From assembly GCF_004309355.1 (NCBI RefSeq), contig NZ_BJCC01000013.1:62001-126000 (forward strand): DNA of 64,000 nt. Reading direction: 5' to 3'. The notes under the pieces are model-generated. The model was not told the DNA's origin. It was given only the letters and a program-made list of their open reading frames with translations, and ran no database searches. Numbering within the stretch: position 1 is the first letter of the stretch; every line of letters starts with the position of its first letter. The translations under genes and the position numbers were made by a program. This document shows, one piece after another, positions 1 through 7,953 of the stretch. The stretch is from Enterococcus florum (lineage in GTDB: Bacteria > Bacillota > Bacilli > Lactobacillales > Enterococcaceae).

Positions 1-71
1 CAGTCTTTTACAAAAAATGGCCGTTTTTGACAAAACCAAAAAAAAATCAGCCACTTGGACTGAAAGTACAG

Positions 72-77
72 TATAAT
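72..77 (+). promoter_or_regulatory. Probable -10 element of the AraC-type gene
   Basis: A perfect TATAAT lies at 72-77, 46 bases before the start codon at 123. No good -35 sits 16-18 bases upstream: TTGGAC at 55-60 is too close and TTGACA at 27-32 is too far. This suggests a promoter that needs an activator or reads poorly on its own. Confidence 0.4.
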
Positions 78-122
78 GGGTGAAAATAACACATGAAATT
101 ATTCTTCAGCGGGAGGAACAGC

Positions 123-1013
123 ATGGTTCAGCCAAAAGAAAAAAGATACTATGTCAACACGATGCTATCAGATCACTATGAGATCTACCACGTCAAAGAC
201 AATGTAAATAATGAGAAAACTGTTTATCATTACCACGATTTTTATGAAGTTCATGCGACTTTAGAAGGAGTAGCGACTTTTTTCTTGGACAATCGCCAAT
301 TCGATATCGTCCCGGGGACCGTTCTTTTGATCCATTACAATGACCTGCATCGAATCTTAAAACAGAGTACCGATTACTTCGAGCGCGTCTATATTTTTAT
401 AACACCTAAGTTTTTGCAGGATCGTTCCACAGAATGGACAAAATTGGAGGCGTGCTTTCAGCAGGTCGGAGAACAACGAAGCAAGGTATTGCAGCTGAAG
501 CCTGAGAAGCTGCATGAGCTGCTTCAATTTGTTGATGAAAAGCCCTCGCAGGAGATGTATGGGTCAGACATTCTTTATGAACAGCAGCTGGTGAATTACT
601 TAATGTACCTGAATCAGCTGATCGAAGAAGATGAGCAGGAAAAACCTACCCTGCCAGCGATTCAAAACGAACGAATCGTAGAGATGATCCATTACATCAC
701 TAAAAATCTATCCCATCCACTAAGCCTAGAGGAGATGGAGCAAAATTTTTACGTCAGCAAATACTACATCACCCGCGAATTCAAGAAATACACAGGCTTC
801 ACTTTTCACCAATTTGTGTTAAAAAAGAAATTGCTCTACTCAAAACAATTATTAAAGCAATACAAAAGCTCTTCCGAAGTTTACAGCAAGTGCGGTTTTA
901 ACTCCTATGCGCACTTTCTGAAAACCTTCAAAAAGGAATTCGGCATGACACCAAAGGAATTTCTCAAGCACGCAAATGAAAATCCACCGATCCAGTTTAC
1001 AGAGCCTCATTGA
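123..1013 (+). CDS. AraC-family transcriptional regulator
   Basis: This 296-residue protein has the AraC layout: an N-terminal cupin-like sensing domain, in which histidines around residues 38-46 resemble the ligand-binding strand, and a C-terminal double helix-turn-helix over roughly the last 100 residues with a typical closing segment (FGMTPKEF). An upstream in-frame ATG at 93 exists, but GGGAGG at 111-116 is ideally spaced for the ATG at 123, so I chose that start. No target operon is adjacent on the same strand and the ligand is unknown. Such proteins usually control sugar or stress genes in the cytoplasm. The family call is firm; the role is not. Confidence 0.85.
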   Translation: MVQPKEKRYYVNTMLSDHYEIYHVKDNVNNEKTVYHYHDFYEVHATLEGVATFFLDNRQFDIVPGTVLLIHYNDLHRILKQSTDYFERVYIFITPKFLQDRSTEWTKLEACFQQVGEQRSKVLQLKPEKLHELLQFVDEKPSQEMYGSDILYEQQLVNYLMYLNQLIEEDEQEKPTLPAIQNERIVEMIHYITKNLSHPLSLEEMEQNFYVSKYYITREFKKYTGFTFHQFVLKKKLLYSKQLLKQYKSSSEVYSKCGFNSYAHFLKTFKKEFGMTPKEFLKHANENPPIQFTEPH

Positions 1014-1023
1014 TAGAATGAAG

Positions 1024-1067
1024 ACGATTTTTCAGTAAACACCTATTCGGTGCTGCTGAAAAATCGT
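1024..1067 (+). terminator. Hairpin downstream of the AraC gene
   Basis: A 12-base perfect inverted repeat (ACGATTTTTCAG at 1024-1035, CTGAAAAATCGT at 1056-1067) encloses a smaller CACC/GGTG stem. There is no clean T-run after it, so termination strength is uncertain. Confidence 0.45.
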
Positions 1068-1077
1068 TAACCCCCAC

Positions 1078-1103
1078 AAAAATACCCGCTATCATTAGCG
1101 GGT
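1078..1103 (-). terminator. Terminator of the 153-residue protein gene
   Basis: ACCCGCT at 1084-1090 pairs with AGCGGGT at 1097-1103. Read leftward, the stem is followed by ATTTTTG, a short T-run, about 70 bases past the stop codon of the minus-strand gene. Confidence 0.6.
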
Positions 1104-1173
1104 GACTAACACAACTGATTTAGAATTTCGATTAAAAAAACCAACAATCTTTCTTCGAAGTCATCGGAGGGGA

Positions 1174-1635
1174 TTATTCGCTTTCTTCTTTTTTCCGATA
1201 CACATACTCAATGATTTTTTGCTCTCTTTTTCCTATTGGAAGAAAATAGAGCTTGTGAACGATCCACATTTTTGAACAGCTCACCTTCTTACCATCTACG
1301 AGTACATATTGTCTGCTTGCGCACAGCTTGCCAAATTTGTAGATTTCCTCCTGAACCAATTTATGCTCAATGATCAGAAAGAGATGATCCAATACTGCCT
1401 GCAAAGTCTTCCTATCCCGCTTAATGCCTTCATCCAGATTGAAGATCCGACAGCCTTGCAAATGAGAAACAGAGATTTCCAGTTTTTCGATTCGGCATAG
1501 AAAATTGTTGGCTTTATCGACAACAATGATCCACTCTTTACGATTGCTATGGATTTGGAAAGGAATATTCTTTTCCTCTAGCCGCATTGAAATTGTTTGG
1601 CTGATCTGATAAAGCGACAAGCGTTGCTTTCTCAT
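1174..1635 (-). CDS. Hypothetical protein, 153 residues
   Basis: I do not recognise a family. The protein is soluble, basic and predicted mostly alpha/beta, with no signal peptide or membrane segment. It has two cysteine-containing stretches near residues 47 and 105-120. The start is supported by AGGAGG 5 bases before the ATG, and a hairpin with a T-run follows the stop, so it is probably a real single-gene unit. A 750-base gene-free stretch lies upstream. Nothing in the sequence indicates a function. Confidence 0.6.
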   Translation of the reverse strand: MRKQRLSLYQISQTISMRLEEKNIPFQIHSNRKEWIIVVDKANNFLCRIEKLEISVSHLQGCRIFNLDEGIKRDRKTLQAVLDHLFLIIEHKLVQEEIYKFGKLCASRQYVLVDGKKVSCSKMWIVHKLYFLPIGKREQKIIEYVYRKKEESE

Positions 1636-1920
1636 TTGTTCCTCCTATCGTAACTTCTATCTACTAAACTGTGCAATCAACTTCACAAAAAGTATACACC
1701 TAATTGATTGATTTGCACTTTCAAATTTCAAGAACAACTTTGCCATTTTTCGAAAATAGTGAAATTCATGTATTATCAATTGATTCCAGCGTTGATTTGA
1801 CAGTAAGGTAACCTGATTAGACAAGCTGCCTGTGCCATCCATCCGGCGATTTTTCCTCGTTCTATGGCAGTTAGAGGTGTTCCCTTTTTGCGCTTTGTTT
1901 TACAGTAGATGTGAATAGGT

Positions 1921-1984
1921 CCTAGTAAAAAGTCTCTTTATTGATTGGTGTCAACACCTCAACAATACACGACTTTTCACTAGG
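1921..1984. repeat. Nested inverted repeat in a gene-free stretch
   Basis: The stretch 1636-2387 holds no gene I can support. Within it, CCTAGTAAAAAGTC (1921-1934) pairs with GACTTTTCACTAGG (1971-1984) with one wobble, and an inner GGTGT/ACACC hairpin sits at 1947-1958. On the plus strand the outer arm is followed by seven Ts (1988-1994). It may be the end of a small RNA or a degenerate mobile-element end. Confidence 0.5.
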
Positions 1985-2249
1985 AAGTTTTTTTCTAGAC
2001 GGCGAAGTTGAATATAAAAGTTGTGATTGCTTTGTACTCCCTCATTCTTAAAAAGAACTATTGATGATACCTTACTGTCTTTTGTTTAACCGAAACTTGT
2101 TTTCTTATCACAGAAAAAAATGAAATTATTTTTTACAGTGCCCTTCAGAAAATTCCCCAAAAATCTTTTTTAAAATAACCGTTTACACAAACAAACCGAA
2201 AATAAAGATTGGAAATTTTCTTTTCTGAAAAAGAATAAGTTTTACTTTG

Positions 2250-2277
2250 TTGTTCTCAAAAAGAACATCAATATTAT
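2250..2277 (+). promoter_or_regulatory. Promoter overlapped by a palindromic operator
   Basis: TTGTTC (2250-2255) and TATTAT (2272-2277) with a 16-base spacer form a plausible promoter for the gene at 2388. The palindrome TGTTCT-CAAAA-AGAACA (2251-2267) overlaps the -35 and the spacer. A related half-conserved TTCT-N5-AGAA lies at 2045-2057. A further inverted repeat, TATAACG (2275-2281) and CGTTATA (2305-2311), overlaps the -10 and start region. Confidence 0.5.
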
Positions 2278-2387
2278 AACGGTAGTTATCTTTAAAAAAA
2301 GGAACGTTATAGAATATTATTCAACATTGCAAAAGGACATTTGCTGCATTATTATGTAAGCGAATTCTATAACAAGGAGAGAGAAAC

Positions 2388-3314
2388 ATGGCAGTAAAAC
2401 CGCTTGAACAACGTCAGCTTTACACAATGAAAAAGGAACGCTTGGAGAAACGCTTTTTTGATTTTTATGAGGAAACGAAGGATGCCGCTTACTTGATCCA
2501 ATGTGCAGTGGCTGTTTTAGTGCGCAATGCGCTTTGTGCGGCGGACTTTTCTTACCTCGCCAAAGAATTGATTCGCGAGCTGTTTTTTGCAAATGAAGAC
2601 GTGGACTCAGTGCGGGATTACTGTGTATACTTCCGTGATTACTTTACCAGTGATGAGTGGACAGCAGTGATCGGCCGTTTGTTTGAAAGCAACGACGCAT
2701 TTTTAGCTGCAACGAAGCAGACACGCTTGCAGATTGAACATTTACGGGCGGGTATGATCTCAGGAAGCCGTCCAGTGTCCGATAAAGCCGGCTTAGTCTC
2801 TGTGTTTGAAGATGCAAGCGGTAAGAAGCATGGTTGGAACTTAAGCAACGTCGATCCTTCTCTTAAACTGCAGGAGGTCTATGATCTTTTACATATTTTG
2901 ACTTCGTTGACGATTTTTCAGAAAGACGGCACTCGCCGATTTGCCAAGGTGATCAAAGCCAACTTCTACTTAGTTAAGTCTAGTTTTGATGTTCGCAATG
3001 AGGATGATCTGGTAGAAACCTATGAAAATCCGGTTGATTTGCAGCCGATGGAAATTGATGGCGAAGAAGTTCCGCCTGATTCTTCTGCAGCGAAAGCGGC
3101 CGTTTCGACAAAGAATACAACATCCAGCAAAGCAAGTGGAAAAGAAAAGTCATCTGACATCAGTGAACACGAACGCCAAAAACGTGAAGAAATGAAACGG
3201 CGGATGTTCCCACGAGATTTCTCTACGAAGCCTAAAAACAAAGAAGAACGTGAGAAGGAGCGACTGTTGCGGAAATTGAACAAGAAGAAGCGGAAGAAGA
3301 AAAAGCGGAAATAA
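2388..3314 (+). CDS. Hypothetical protein with a highly basic C-terminal tail
   Basis: This 308-residue protein matches no family I know. Residues 1-210 are a helical, cysteine-containing globular region. Residues about 215-250 form a low-complexity Ser/Ala/Lys linker, and the final 60 residues are almost only Lys, Arg and Glu, ending in a run of lysines and arginines. Such tails usually bind nucleic acid, ribosomes or anionic membrane surfaces, but that is inference. AAGGAG precedes the ATG at good spacing. A palindromic operator-like element overlaps the promoter, suggesting tight regulation. It appears to be a single-gene unit. Confidence 0.7.
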   Translation: MAVKPLEQRQLYTMKKERLEKRFFDFYEETKDAAYLIQCAVAVLVRNALCAADFSYLAKELIRELFFANEDVDSVRDYCVYFRDYFTSDEWTAVIGRLFESNDAFLAATKQTRLQIEHLRAGMISGSRPVSDKAGLVSVFEDASGKKHGWNLSNVDPSLKLQEVYDLLHILTSLTIFQKDGTRRFAKVIKANFYLVKSSFDVRNEDDLVETYENPVDLQPMEIDGEEVPPDSSAAKAAVSTKNTTSSKASGKEKSSDISEHERQKREEMKRRMFPRDFSTKPKNKEEREKERLLRKLNKKKRKKKKRK

Positions 3315-3331
3315 TTGTCTGAGCAATGAAA

Positions 3332-3363
3332 AACACCCAACTCCGGTAACAGAATCAGGTGTT
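3332..3363 (-). terminator. Weak terminator of the serine hydrolase gene
   Basis: AACACC (3332-3337) pairs with GGTGTT (3358-3363). Read leftward, the stem runs into GTGTTTTTC, giving a T-run downstream of the minus-strand stop codon at 3416. Confidence 0.45.
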
Positions 3364-3415
3364 GATCGTTATCTTTATCACAGAGAATTCAGGGGGCCTC
3401 TCCGTTTTTCAGATT

Positions 3416-5467
3416 TTATTTTACATTGAAATCAAAGCGTTGAGCTCTCGATGAGGTCATCATTACATAGCTGCCCGCTGGCACTTCGAAGGCTTCGCTT
3501 TTTCCGATATTGTCATAAACTAAGCCTGTTTCTAGGTCATAAGCGATGACACGGACCTTTTGGTATTTCGCTTTGGCATCAATCGTCATTTTCTTTGGTA
3601 CAACAAACCATTCAGCAGTATTTTTCTCTTGGAAATCAGCGGTGTTTTTCCCTTTTGTCAATGGTTTGGCCTCTTCTGCCGAAATAAAATTCATTCCCAT
3701 GAAGTCTAGCGTTTCATCTGTCACTTTGGCATCCGGATAGTGTGCGCCAGGCGTTTCAGAGATGTCTTTAAGGGTCTGATCATCACCAATTTCCATCAAC
3801 GGCTGTGCGCCATTCGTCAGGGCGTAGCCTTTCAGCTCTGGAATAAGCTGGATCGAGCTGATGCAGGCAAACGCTTGATAATCGACGGGATTGACATTTT
3901 TTCTCAGCCATAGACTGTTGTCTCTTTGCTTCCAAGCATCGCTGAACTCTTTGGATTCGTCGACTTCGATCTTTCTAGCCACTGCCGTCGTATTACTATA
4001 GTTTGGTGTCATTGTCGTCTTCATTAAATAAGTCACACCGTTGACCGTTTTGAAGCTGTAGCCGGTATATTGATTGGTCTTCGTATCCAACTTGCCGAAG
4101 GAACCATCTTCTCGTTGCGCGTAGTTGTCTTCTGCTACCCATTCAGTGCCTTGATAGGAGGTTAGGGAAAGCTGATTATTTTTGATTTCGGTTTTTTTGA
4201 TGCCGGCATTTGCAAACATAGTATCATTACTATAGTAGTAATCCGTGGAAGTTTCGGATGGCTTGCCAGTCTTTTCTTTTGGCAGATCAGGCATCGTTGT
4301 ATTTTTTTTCACGGTTCCTTTAGCAACCAACAAGTCATGCATCAACTCGTCTAATAGAGCAGTAAAACTTAGATTTAATTGAGTGATTGAACCAGCAATG
4401 GACAGTCCTGCATCCGGTGCAGTCAATACCTTTGAGGAGTAGTTCGTTGTTCCGCCCGCCTTTTCGTACACCTGCGTGTCGATATATTCAGGTGAGATGC
4501 GATCAAACCCAAAGGAGTTGTTCAGCTGCTGCTTAGGCATAGCTGTGCCTAGAGATTGATCGCTTCTAAATGTGTCGATCCCCTCTTGACTTAAATAGCC
4601 GGCATCTGGCGACAGAATTTGTTCCGCGAACTTAGCCATTTCTTCTGGTGAGGCAGTCATGCCACCAAGCGCATCCGCACTTGCGCCAATATACTCTTTC
4701 GGCAGGCGATTGCCCTTCGAATCGATTGGTCTTGCGACACGGTCTTTACTGATGCTGGTATCAGAGCTCATAGCGGTGTTTTTCATCTTCATCGGTTTGA
4801 GAAATGTCTCGCTTAGGTACTCACCAAAGCTTTGTCCAGCTGCGATCTCGATCACCTGCTGTGCCAGTACAAATCCGGAATTGCAATAATTCGCGCTGGC
4901 TCCTGGTTTGGACTTTAGTGGTTGTGTTGAAAGTTCATTTAATGTATTTTCGAGAAAATCATCGTTATCAACTTTTCCAGCCCAGTCGCAATCAATTCCA
5001 GACGCATCCCCGGGCATTCCGGAAGTGTGATTTAACAGCATGCGTACCGTGATGTCTTCATAGCGTTCGTCTACCATTCTAAATTCTGGAATGTATTGGG
5101 TAACTGGTGCATCCAAATCTAATTTGCCGTCATCTGCCAGTTTTAAGGCAGCCGCGGCTGCATAGACTTTGCTGACTGACCCTGTTGAGAACATGGTTTT
5201 TTTCGTCATAGGCAGATCTTTTTCTGTGTTGCTCTTACCAAACGTCTTGGTGCGAATCGTTTTACCGTTTCCTCGAACTGCCATACTGGCTGAAGGAATA
5301 CCTTCTTCTTTCATTTTCTTTTTCATAGCCTGATCGAATTTCCTATAGGCTGCTTCATAAGCACCAGATTTTTCTTTCTCTTTTGTTGCTTGAGCTGTGG
5401 GTCCGGTCACTAACGGAACCAGCAGTATAGTAAGTAATGCTGCCGCAACCATCCTTCTTTTTTTCAT
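3416..5467 (-). CDS. Secreted serine hydrolase, class C beta-lactamase/DD-peptidase fold
   Basis: The 683-residue protein begins with a signal peptide (basic start, hydrophobic core, Ala-rich cleavage site near residue 28). Its catalytic domain spans about residues 35-400. It has the nucleophile motif S-V-S-K near residue 97, an HTSG segment near 148, the Y-C-N second motif near 195 and a GGT segment near 338 in place of K-T-G. These are features of penicillin-binding-protein-like esterases and DD-peptidases. The last 270 residues form an extra domain of unknown fold. The start was set at the second ATG because GGAGG lies just ahead of it and overlaps the first. It diverges from pgdA, so a cell-wall role is likely, but the substrate is unknown. 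Confidence 0.85.
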   Translation of the reverse strand: MKKRRMVAAALLTILLVPLVTGPTAQATKEKEKSGAYEAAYRKFDQAMKKKMKEEGIPSASMAVRGNGKTIRTKTFGKSNTEKDLPMTKKTMFSTGSVSKVYAAAAALKLADDGKLDLDAPVTQYIPEFRMVDERYEDITVRMLLNHTSGMPGDASGIDCDWAGKVDNDDFLENTLNELSTQPLKSKPGASANYCNSGFVLAQQVIEIAAGQSFGEYLSETFLKPMKMKNTAMSSDTSISKDRVARPIDSKGNRLPKEYIGASADALGGMTASPEEMAKFAEQILSPDAGYLSQEGIDTFRSDQSLGTAMPKQQLNNSFGFDRISPEYIDTQVYEKAGGTTNYSSKVLTAPDAGLSIAGSITQLNLSFTALLDELMHDLLVAKGTVKKNTTMPDLPKEKTGKPSETSTDYYYSNDTMFANAGIKKTEIKNNQLSLTSYQGTEWVAEDNYAQREDGSFGKLDTKTNQYTGYSFKTVNGVTYLMKTTMTPNYSNTTAVARKIEVDESKEFSDAWKQRDNSLWLRKNVNPVDYQAFACISSIQLIPELKGYALTNGAQPLMEIGDDQTLKDISETPGAHYPDAKVTDETLDFMGMNFISAEEAKPLTKGKNTADFQEKNTAEWFVVPKKMTIDAKAKYQKVRVIAYDLETGLVYDNIGKSEAFEVPAGSYVMMTSSRAQRFDFNVK

Positions 5468-5505
5468 AACTACCTCCATCTCTTTTTTTCAATCATAGCG
5501 TAACT

Positions 5506-5527
5506 ACCTTGAATCAACCTTGAATCA
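5506..5527. promoter_or_regulatory. Tandem 11-bp direct repeat, candidate response-regulator box
   Basis: ACCTTGAATCA occurs twice back to back (5506-5516 and 5517-5527) between the divergent serine hydrolase and deacetylase genes. The same CTTGAAT-N4-CTTGAAT pattern recurs at 7033-7050. Direct repeats with 11-bp period are typical binding sites of OmpR-family response regulators. The site lies 40 bases upstream of the -35 of the deacetylase gene. Confidence 0.5.
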
Positions 5528-5566
5528 TTTAGATTAAGCAAGAGTAAGGATTTTTCTTAAATCAGC

Positions 5567-5593
5567 TTGACAATTTAGCTCTAGCATTATATT
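5567..5593 (+). promoter_or_regulatory. Promoter of the deacetylase gene
   Basis: TTGACA at 5567-5572 and TATATT at 5588-5593 are separated by 15 bases, slightly short of ideal. The pair lies about 60 bases before the start codon at 5655. Confidence 0.5.
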
Positions 5594-5654
5594 TTGATTA
5601 AAGATCTAACATTTATAATGAATTTAAATTGAATAATAAAAATTAGGAGTTTCT

Positions 5655-6845
5655 ATGAATCGAGCACAACGATATCACCAAAAGAAAAAGAAAACACCGA
5701 TCGTCCTTTTTTTCCTGTTTCTGTCTCTGATCTTACTAACTGCGGGCGGTTTTTTCCTCTATCAGCAGACTCGACTACAGCTGATCGGCAAAGAGCATCT
5801 GGAAATCCCTGAAAACGGGGTATATTCCGATCCCGGGGTCAAGCTTTCAGAAAAGCAGAAGGCCTTGTCCCGCAAGCATTACAAAACCCATGGTGAGGTA
5901 GACCCCACTAAAGCTGGAACATACAACATCGATTATGTTTATTCTTCCTTTGGGCTAAAGAGCAAAATCTCCCGAAAGGTCACGGTTAAACCAATGAAAC
6001 ATCTAACCCCGCCGGCCATCACTCTTGAGGGGGACTCGACACTTTACGTCCCTAGCGGAAAAGAGTTTCAAGACCCGGGGGCCAGCGCCTTCGATCATAA
6101 AAAGAAATGCCTGACGAAAAAGATCAAACGGGACGGCAATGTGGACACTTATACACCCGGAAAGTACAATGTCAGCTATAAAGTGACGGATGCACGTGGT
6201 CTTTCCTCTGAGGTCACACGTGAAGTGGTCGTTACCAAAGGAGTCATCTATCTAACATTTGACGATGGTCCTCACGAAAAGGTGACGCCGCAGTTTTTGG
6301 ATATTTTAAAAGAAGAGAAGATCAAAGGAACCTTTTTTGTGACAGGCATGGGGCCAGACAAGCTGCTGAAACGCATCCATGATGAAGGTCATGCGATCGG
6401 TCTGCATACCAACACCCATGAATATTCCAGCGTCTATTCCTCTACAAAAGCCTATTTCGCTGATTTGGAGCAAGTCAATCAGCGGGTCAAACGAGTCACT
6501 GGCGTGGAGTCGAAGATCACCCGTTTTCCTGGTGGCAGCACCAACACGATCTGCAACAATTATTCGCCAGGTATCATGGCTACCTTGATCAAAGAAGTCC
6601 CACAGCGCGGCTATACTTATTATGACTGGAATGTCTCAAGCGGGGACGGCAGTCATCAGACCTCCGCGGACCAACCGTATCATAATGTGACCAGTACATT
6701 AAAACCGGATCAAAACAATGTTGTTTTGATGCATGATACAAAGCAGACCTCTGCAGACGCGTTGAGGAGGATCATTCAGTATGGCAAACAGCATGGCTAT
6801 TCTTTCGAGCCATTAACACCAGAGTGCACACCGGTACAATTTTGA
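5655..6845 (+). CDS. pgdA: Membrane-anchored polysaccharide deacetylase, PgdA-like
   Basis: This 396-residue protein has a short basic cytoplasmic end, one membrane anchor at residues 16-36, two Ig-like DUF5011-type domains (about 45-112 and 120-195), and a C-terminal NodB deacetylase domain (196-390). All five NodB motifs are visible: TFDDGP at 201-206, H251 and H255 as metal ligands, RFPGG at 290-294, the Asp-Trp near 324-325, and LMHDT with H360. Family members remove acetyl groups from peptidoglycan N-acetylglucosamine outside the cell and give lysozyme resistance. AGGAG precedes the ATG. The wall-targeting Ig modules and the divergent serine hydrolase fit a wall-modification role. Confidence 0.85.
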   Translation: MNRAQRYHQKKKKTPIVLFFLFLSLILLTAGGFFLYQQTRLQLIGKEHLEIPENGVYSDPGVKLSEKQKALSRKHYKTHGEVDPTKAGTYNIDYVYSSFGLKSKISRKVTVKPMKHLTPPAITLEGDSTLYVPSGKEFQDPGASAFDHKKKCLTKKIKRDGNVDTYTPGKYNVSYKVTDARGLSSEVTREVVVTKGVIYLTFDDGPHEKVTPQFLDILKEEKIKGTFFVTGMGPDKLLKRIHDEGHAIGLHTNTHEYSSVYSSTKAYFADLEQVNQRVKRVTGVESKITRFPGGSTNTICNNYSPGIMATLIKEVPQRGYTYYDWNVSSGDGSHQTSADQPYHNVTSTLKPDQNNVVLMHDTKQTSADALRRIIQYGKQHGYSFEPLTPECTPVQF

Positions 6846-6856
6846 TAAGCAGAAAA

Positions 6857-6896
6857 CAAGCACATTGCCTTTTAATCCGCAATGTGCTTGTTTTTT
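6857..6896. terminator. Strong terminator after the deacetylase gene
   Basis: CAAGCACATTG (6857-6867) pairs perfectly with CAATGTGCTTG (6880-6890), followed by six Ts (6891-6896). The minus strand also reads into GTTTTC, so it may work in both directions. Confidence 0.9.
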
Positions 6897-7008
6897 ACAC
6901 TAATTTTTCCTGCAGCCGAAGACTTCCAATCAATCGAATAAAGAACAGCGTCCTTAGGAGGATGATTCCTATAGACAATGACCCTATCTCCTCACTAAAA
7001 ATGACTGC
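6895..7008 (-). pseudogene. Possible remnant of a membrane-protein gene end
   Basis: Between the terminator and the alkC promoter the minus strand stays open for 37 codons and ends in a hydrophobic stretch (IGIILLRTLFFIRLIGSL) followed by a polar tail and a stop. There is no start codon or ribosome-binding site. It could be the last transmembrane segment of a deleted gene, or chance. Confidence 0.2.
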
Positions 7009-7032
7009 CTAGTTTTACTATAGGAAATGTGT

Positions 7033-7050
7033 CTTGAATGAACCTTGAAT
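7033..7050. promoter_or_regulatory. Second copy of the CTTGAAT tandem-repeat motif
   Basis: CTTGAAT at 7033-7039 and again at 7044-7050 keep the same 11-bp spacing as the box at 5506-5527. The copy lies about 36 bases upstream of the TTGACA of the alkC promoter. Confidence 0.45.
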
Positions 7051-7085
7051 AGAATGAATAAAATTCAATATTCATAAAAGTTTAT

Positions 7086-7108
7086 TTGACATACAGACTG
7101 TACGTATG
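7086..7108 (+). promoter_or_regulatory. -35 element and TetR-type operator of the alkC-tetR unit
   Basis: TTGACA at 7086-7091 is followed by an imperfect 19-bp palindrome centred on 7099 (CATACAGAC, T, GTACGTATG; seven of nine positions pair). The placement fits an operator for the TetR protein encoded as the second gene, giving autorepression. The -10 is not clear. Confidence 0.5.
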
Positions 7109-7146
7109 TTACCGTTTACTAAAATTAGTCGAAGGAGAGGTGCGGG

Positions 7147-7893
7147 GTTATCAAACACAAAGATCACTACAACGATGCGTATATCAAAAATTTTTCCGAA
7201 AAATTGGCTGCTGTGCTTCCAAACTTTTCTGCAGAGGCGTTCTGCAGAGACTTGCTAGGTCAGCTGGAGGACAAGGAATTGTTTGACCGTTTTGATTTTA
7301 TTGTTGATGCGATGGAAAAGCACATGGATGAGAGCTACACCGTCAATATTCAAGCATTTTACGAGCTGCTTGGACCTGAACTGACGCAATCAGAAGGAAT
7401 GTTTAGTTTTGGCTGGTGGCTGTGGCCGATCGGCAGGTATGTGGAACGCTACGGCAATCAGGATTGGCAAGCTTCATTGGCGTTTTTGAAGGAATTGACG
7501 AAACGGTTCACAGGGGAATATGCGATCCGGACGTTATTAAGGGAACATCCTCAGGAAGTAATGGACGAGCTGATCGAGTGGTCTTTAGATGACAATGTTC
7601 ATGTCCGACGATTAGCTAGTGAAGGGATTCGGATTCGACTGCCCTGGTCACAAAAAATCTATGTTTGTCTGACAGAATCCGAACGTTATGTAACGATTTT
7701 GACGAATTTAAAAGACGATCCAGAGAAATTTGTGCAAAAAAGTGTCGGGAACAATTTGAATGATCTTTACAAAGATGACCCCGAGATGGCGGATGAGATC
7801 ATTGCTCAGTGGCGCCAAACACCCACCAGCAATGCGCAGGAATGGATCATTAAACACGGAAGACGCAATCAGACGAAGGAGCGCGTGCAATGA
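7147..7893 (+). CDS. AlkC-like DNA alkylation repair protein, abnormal start
   Basis: About 248 residues of HEAT-repeat helices match the AlkC branch of DNA-alkylation glycosylases. The hallmark segment VRRLASEGIRIRLPW is near the middle. Such enzymes remove alkylated purines and protect against alkylating toxins. The start is a problem: the frame opens after a TAG at 7126 and homologous-looking sequence begins near 7147, placed correctly behind GGAGAGG (7134-7140). Yet the only codons there are GTT (7147) and ATC (7150). The first standard start is a TTG at 7204 with no ribosome-binding site. Either the start codon is mutated, a non-standard codon is used, or the GGGG at 7144-7147 has an indel. 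It is co-transcribed with tetR. Confidence 0.7.
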   Translation, partial: VIKHKDHYNDAYIKNFSEKLAAVLPNFSAEAFCRDLLGQLEDKELFDRFDFIVDAMEKHMDESYTVNIQAFYELLGPELTQSEGMFSFGWWLWPIGRYVERYGNQDWQASLAFLKELTKRFTGEYAIRTLLREHPQEVMDELIEWSLDDNVHVRRLASEGIRIRLPWSQKIYVCLTESERYVTILTNLKDDPEKFVQKSVGNNLNDLYKDDPEMADEIIAQWRQTPTSNAQEWIIKHGRRNQTKERVQ

Positions 7894-7953
7894 AGACAAG
7901 CCTTTACCCAGTATTGATGAGTTTCTAAATAACTACACAGGAGAGCCCAGCAA

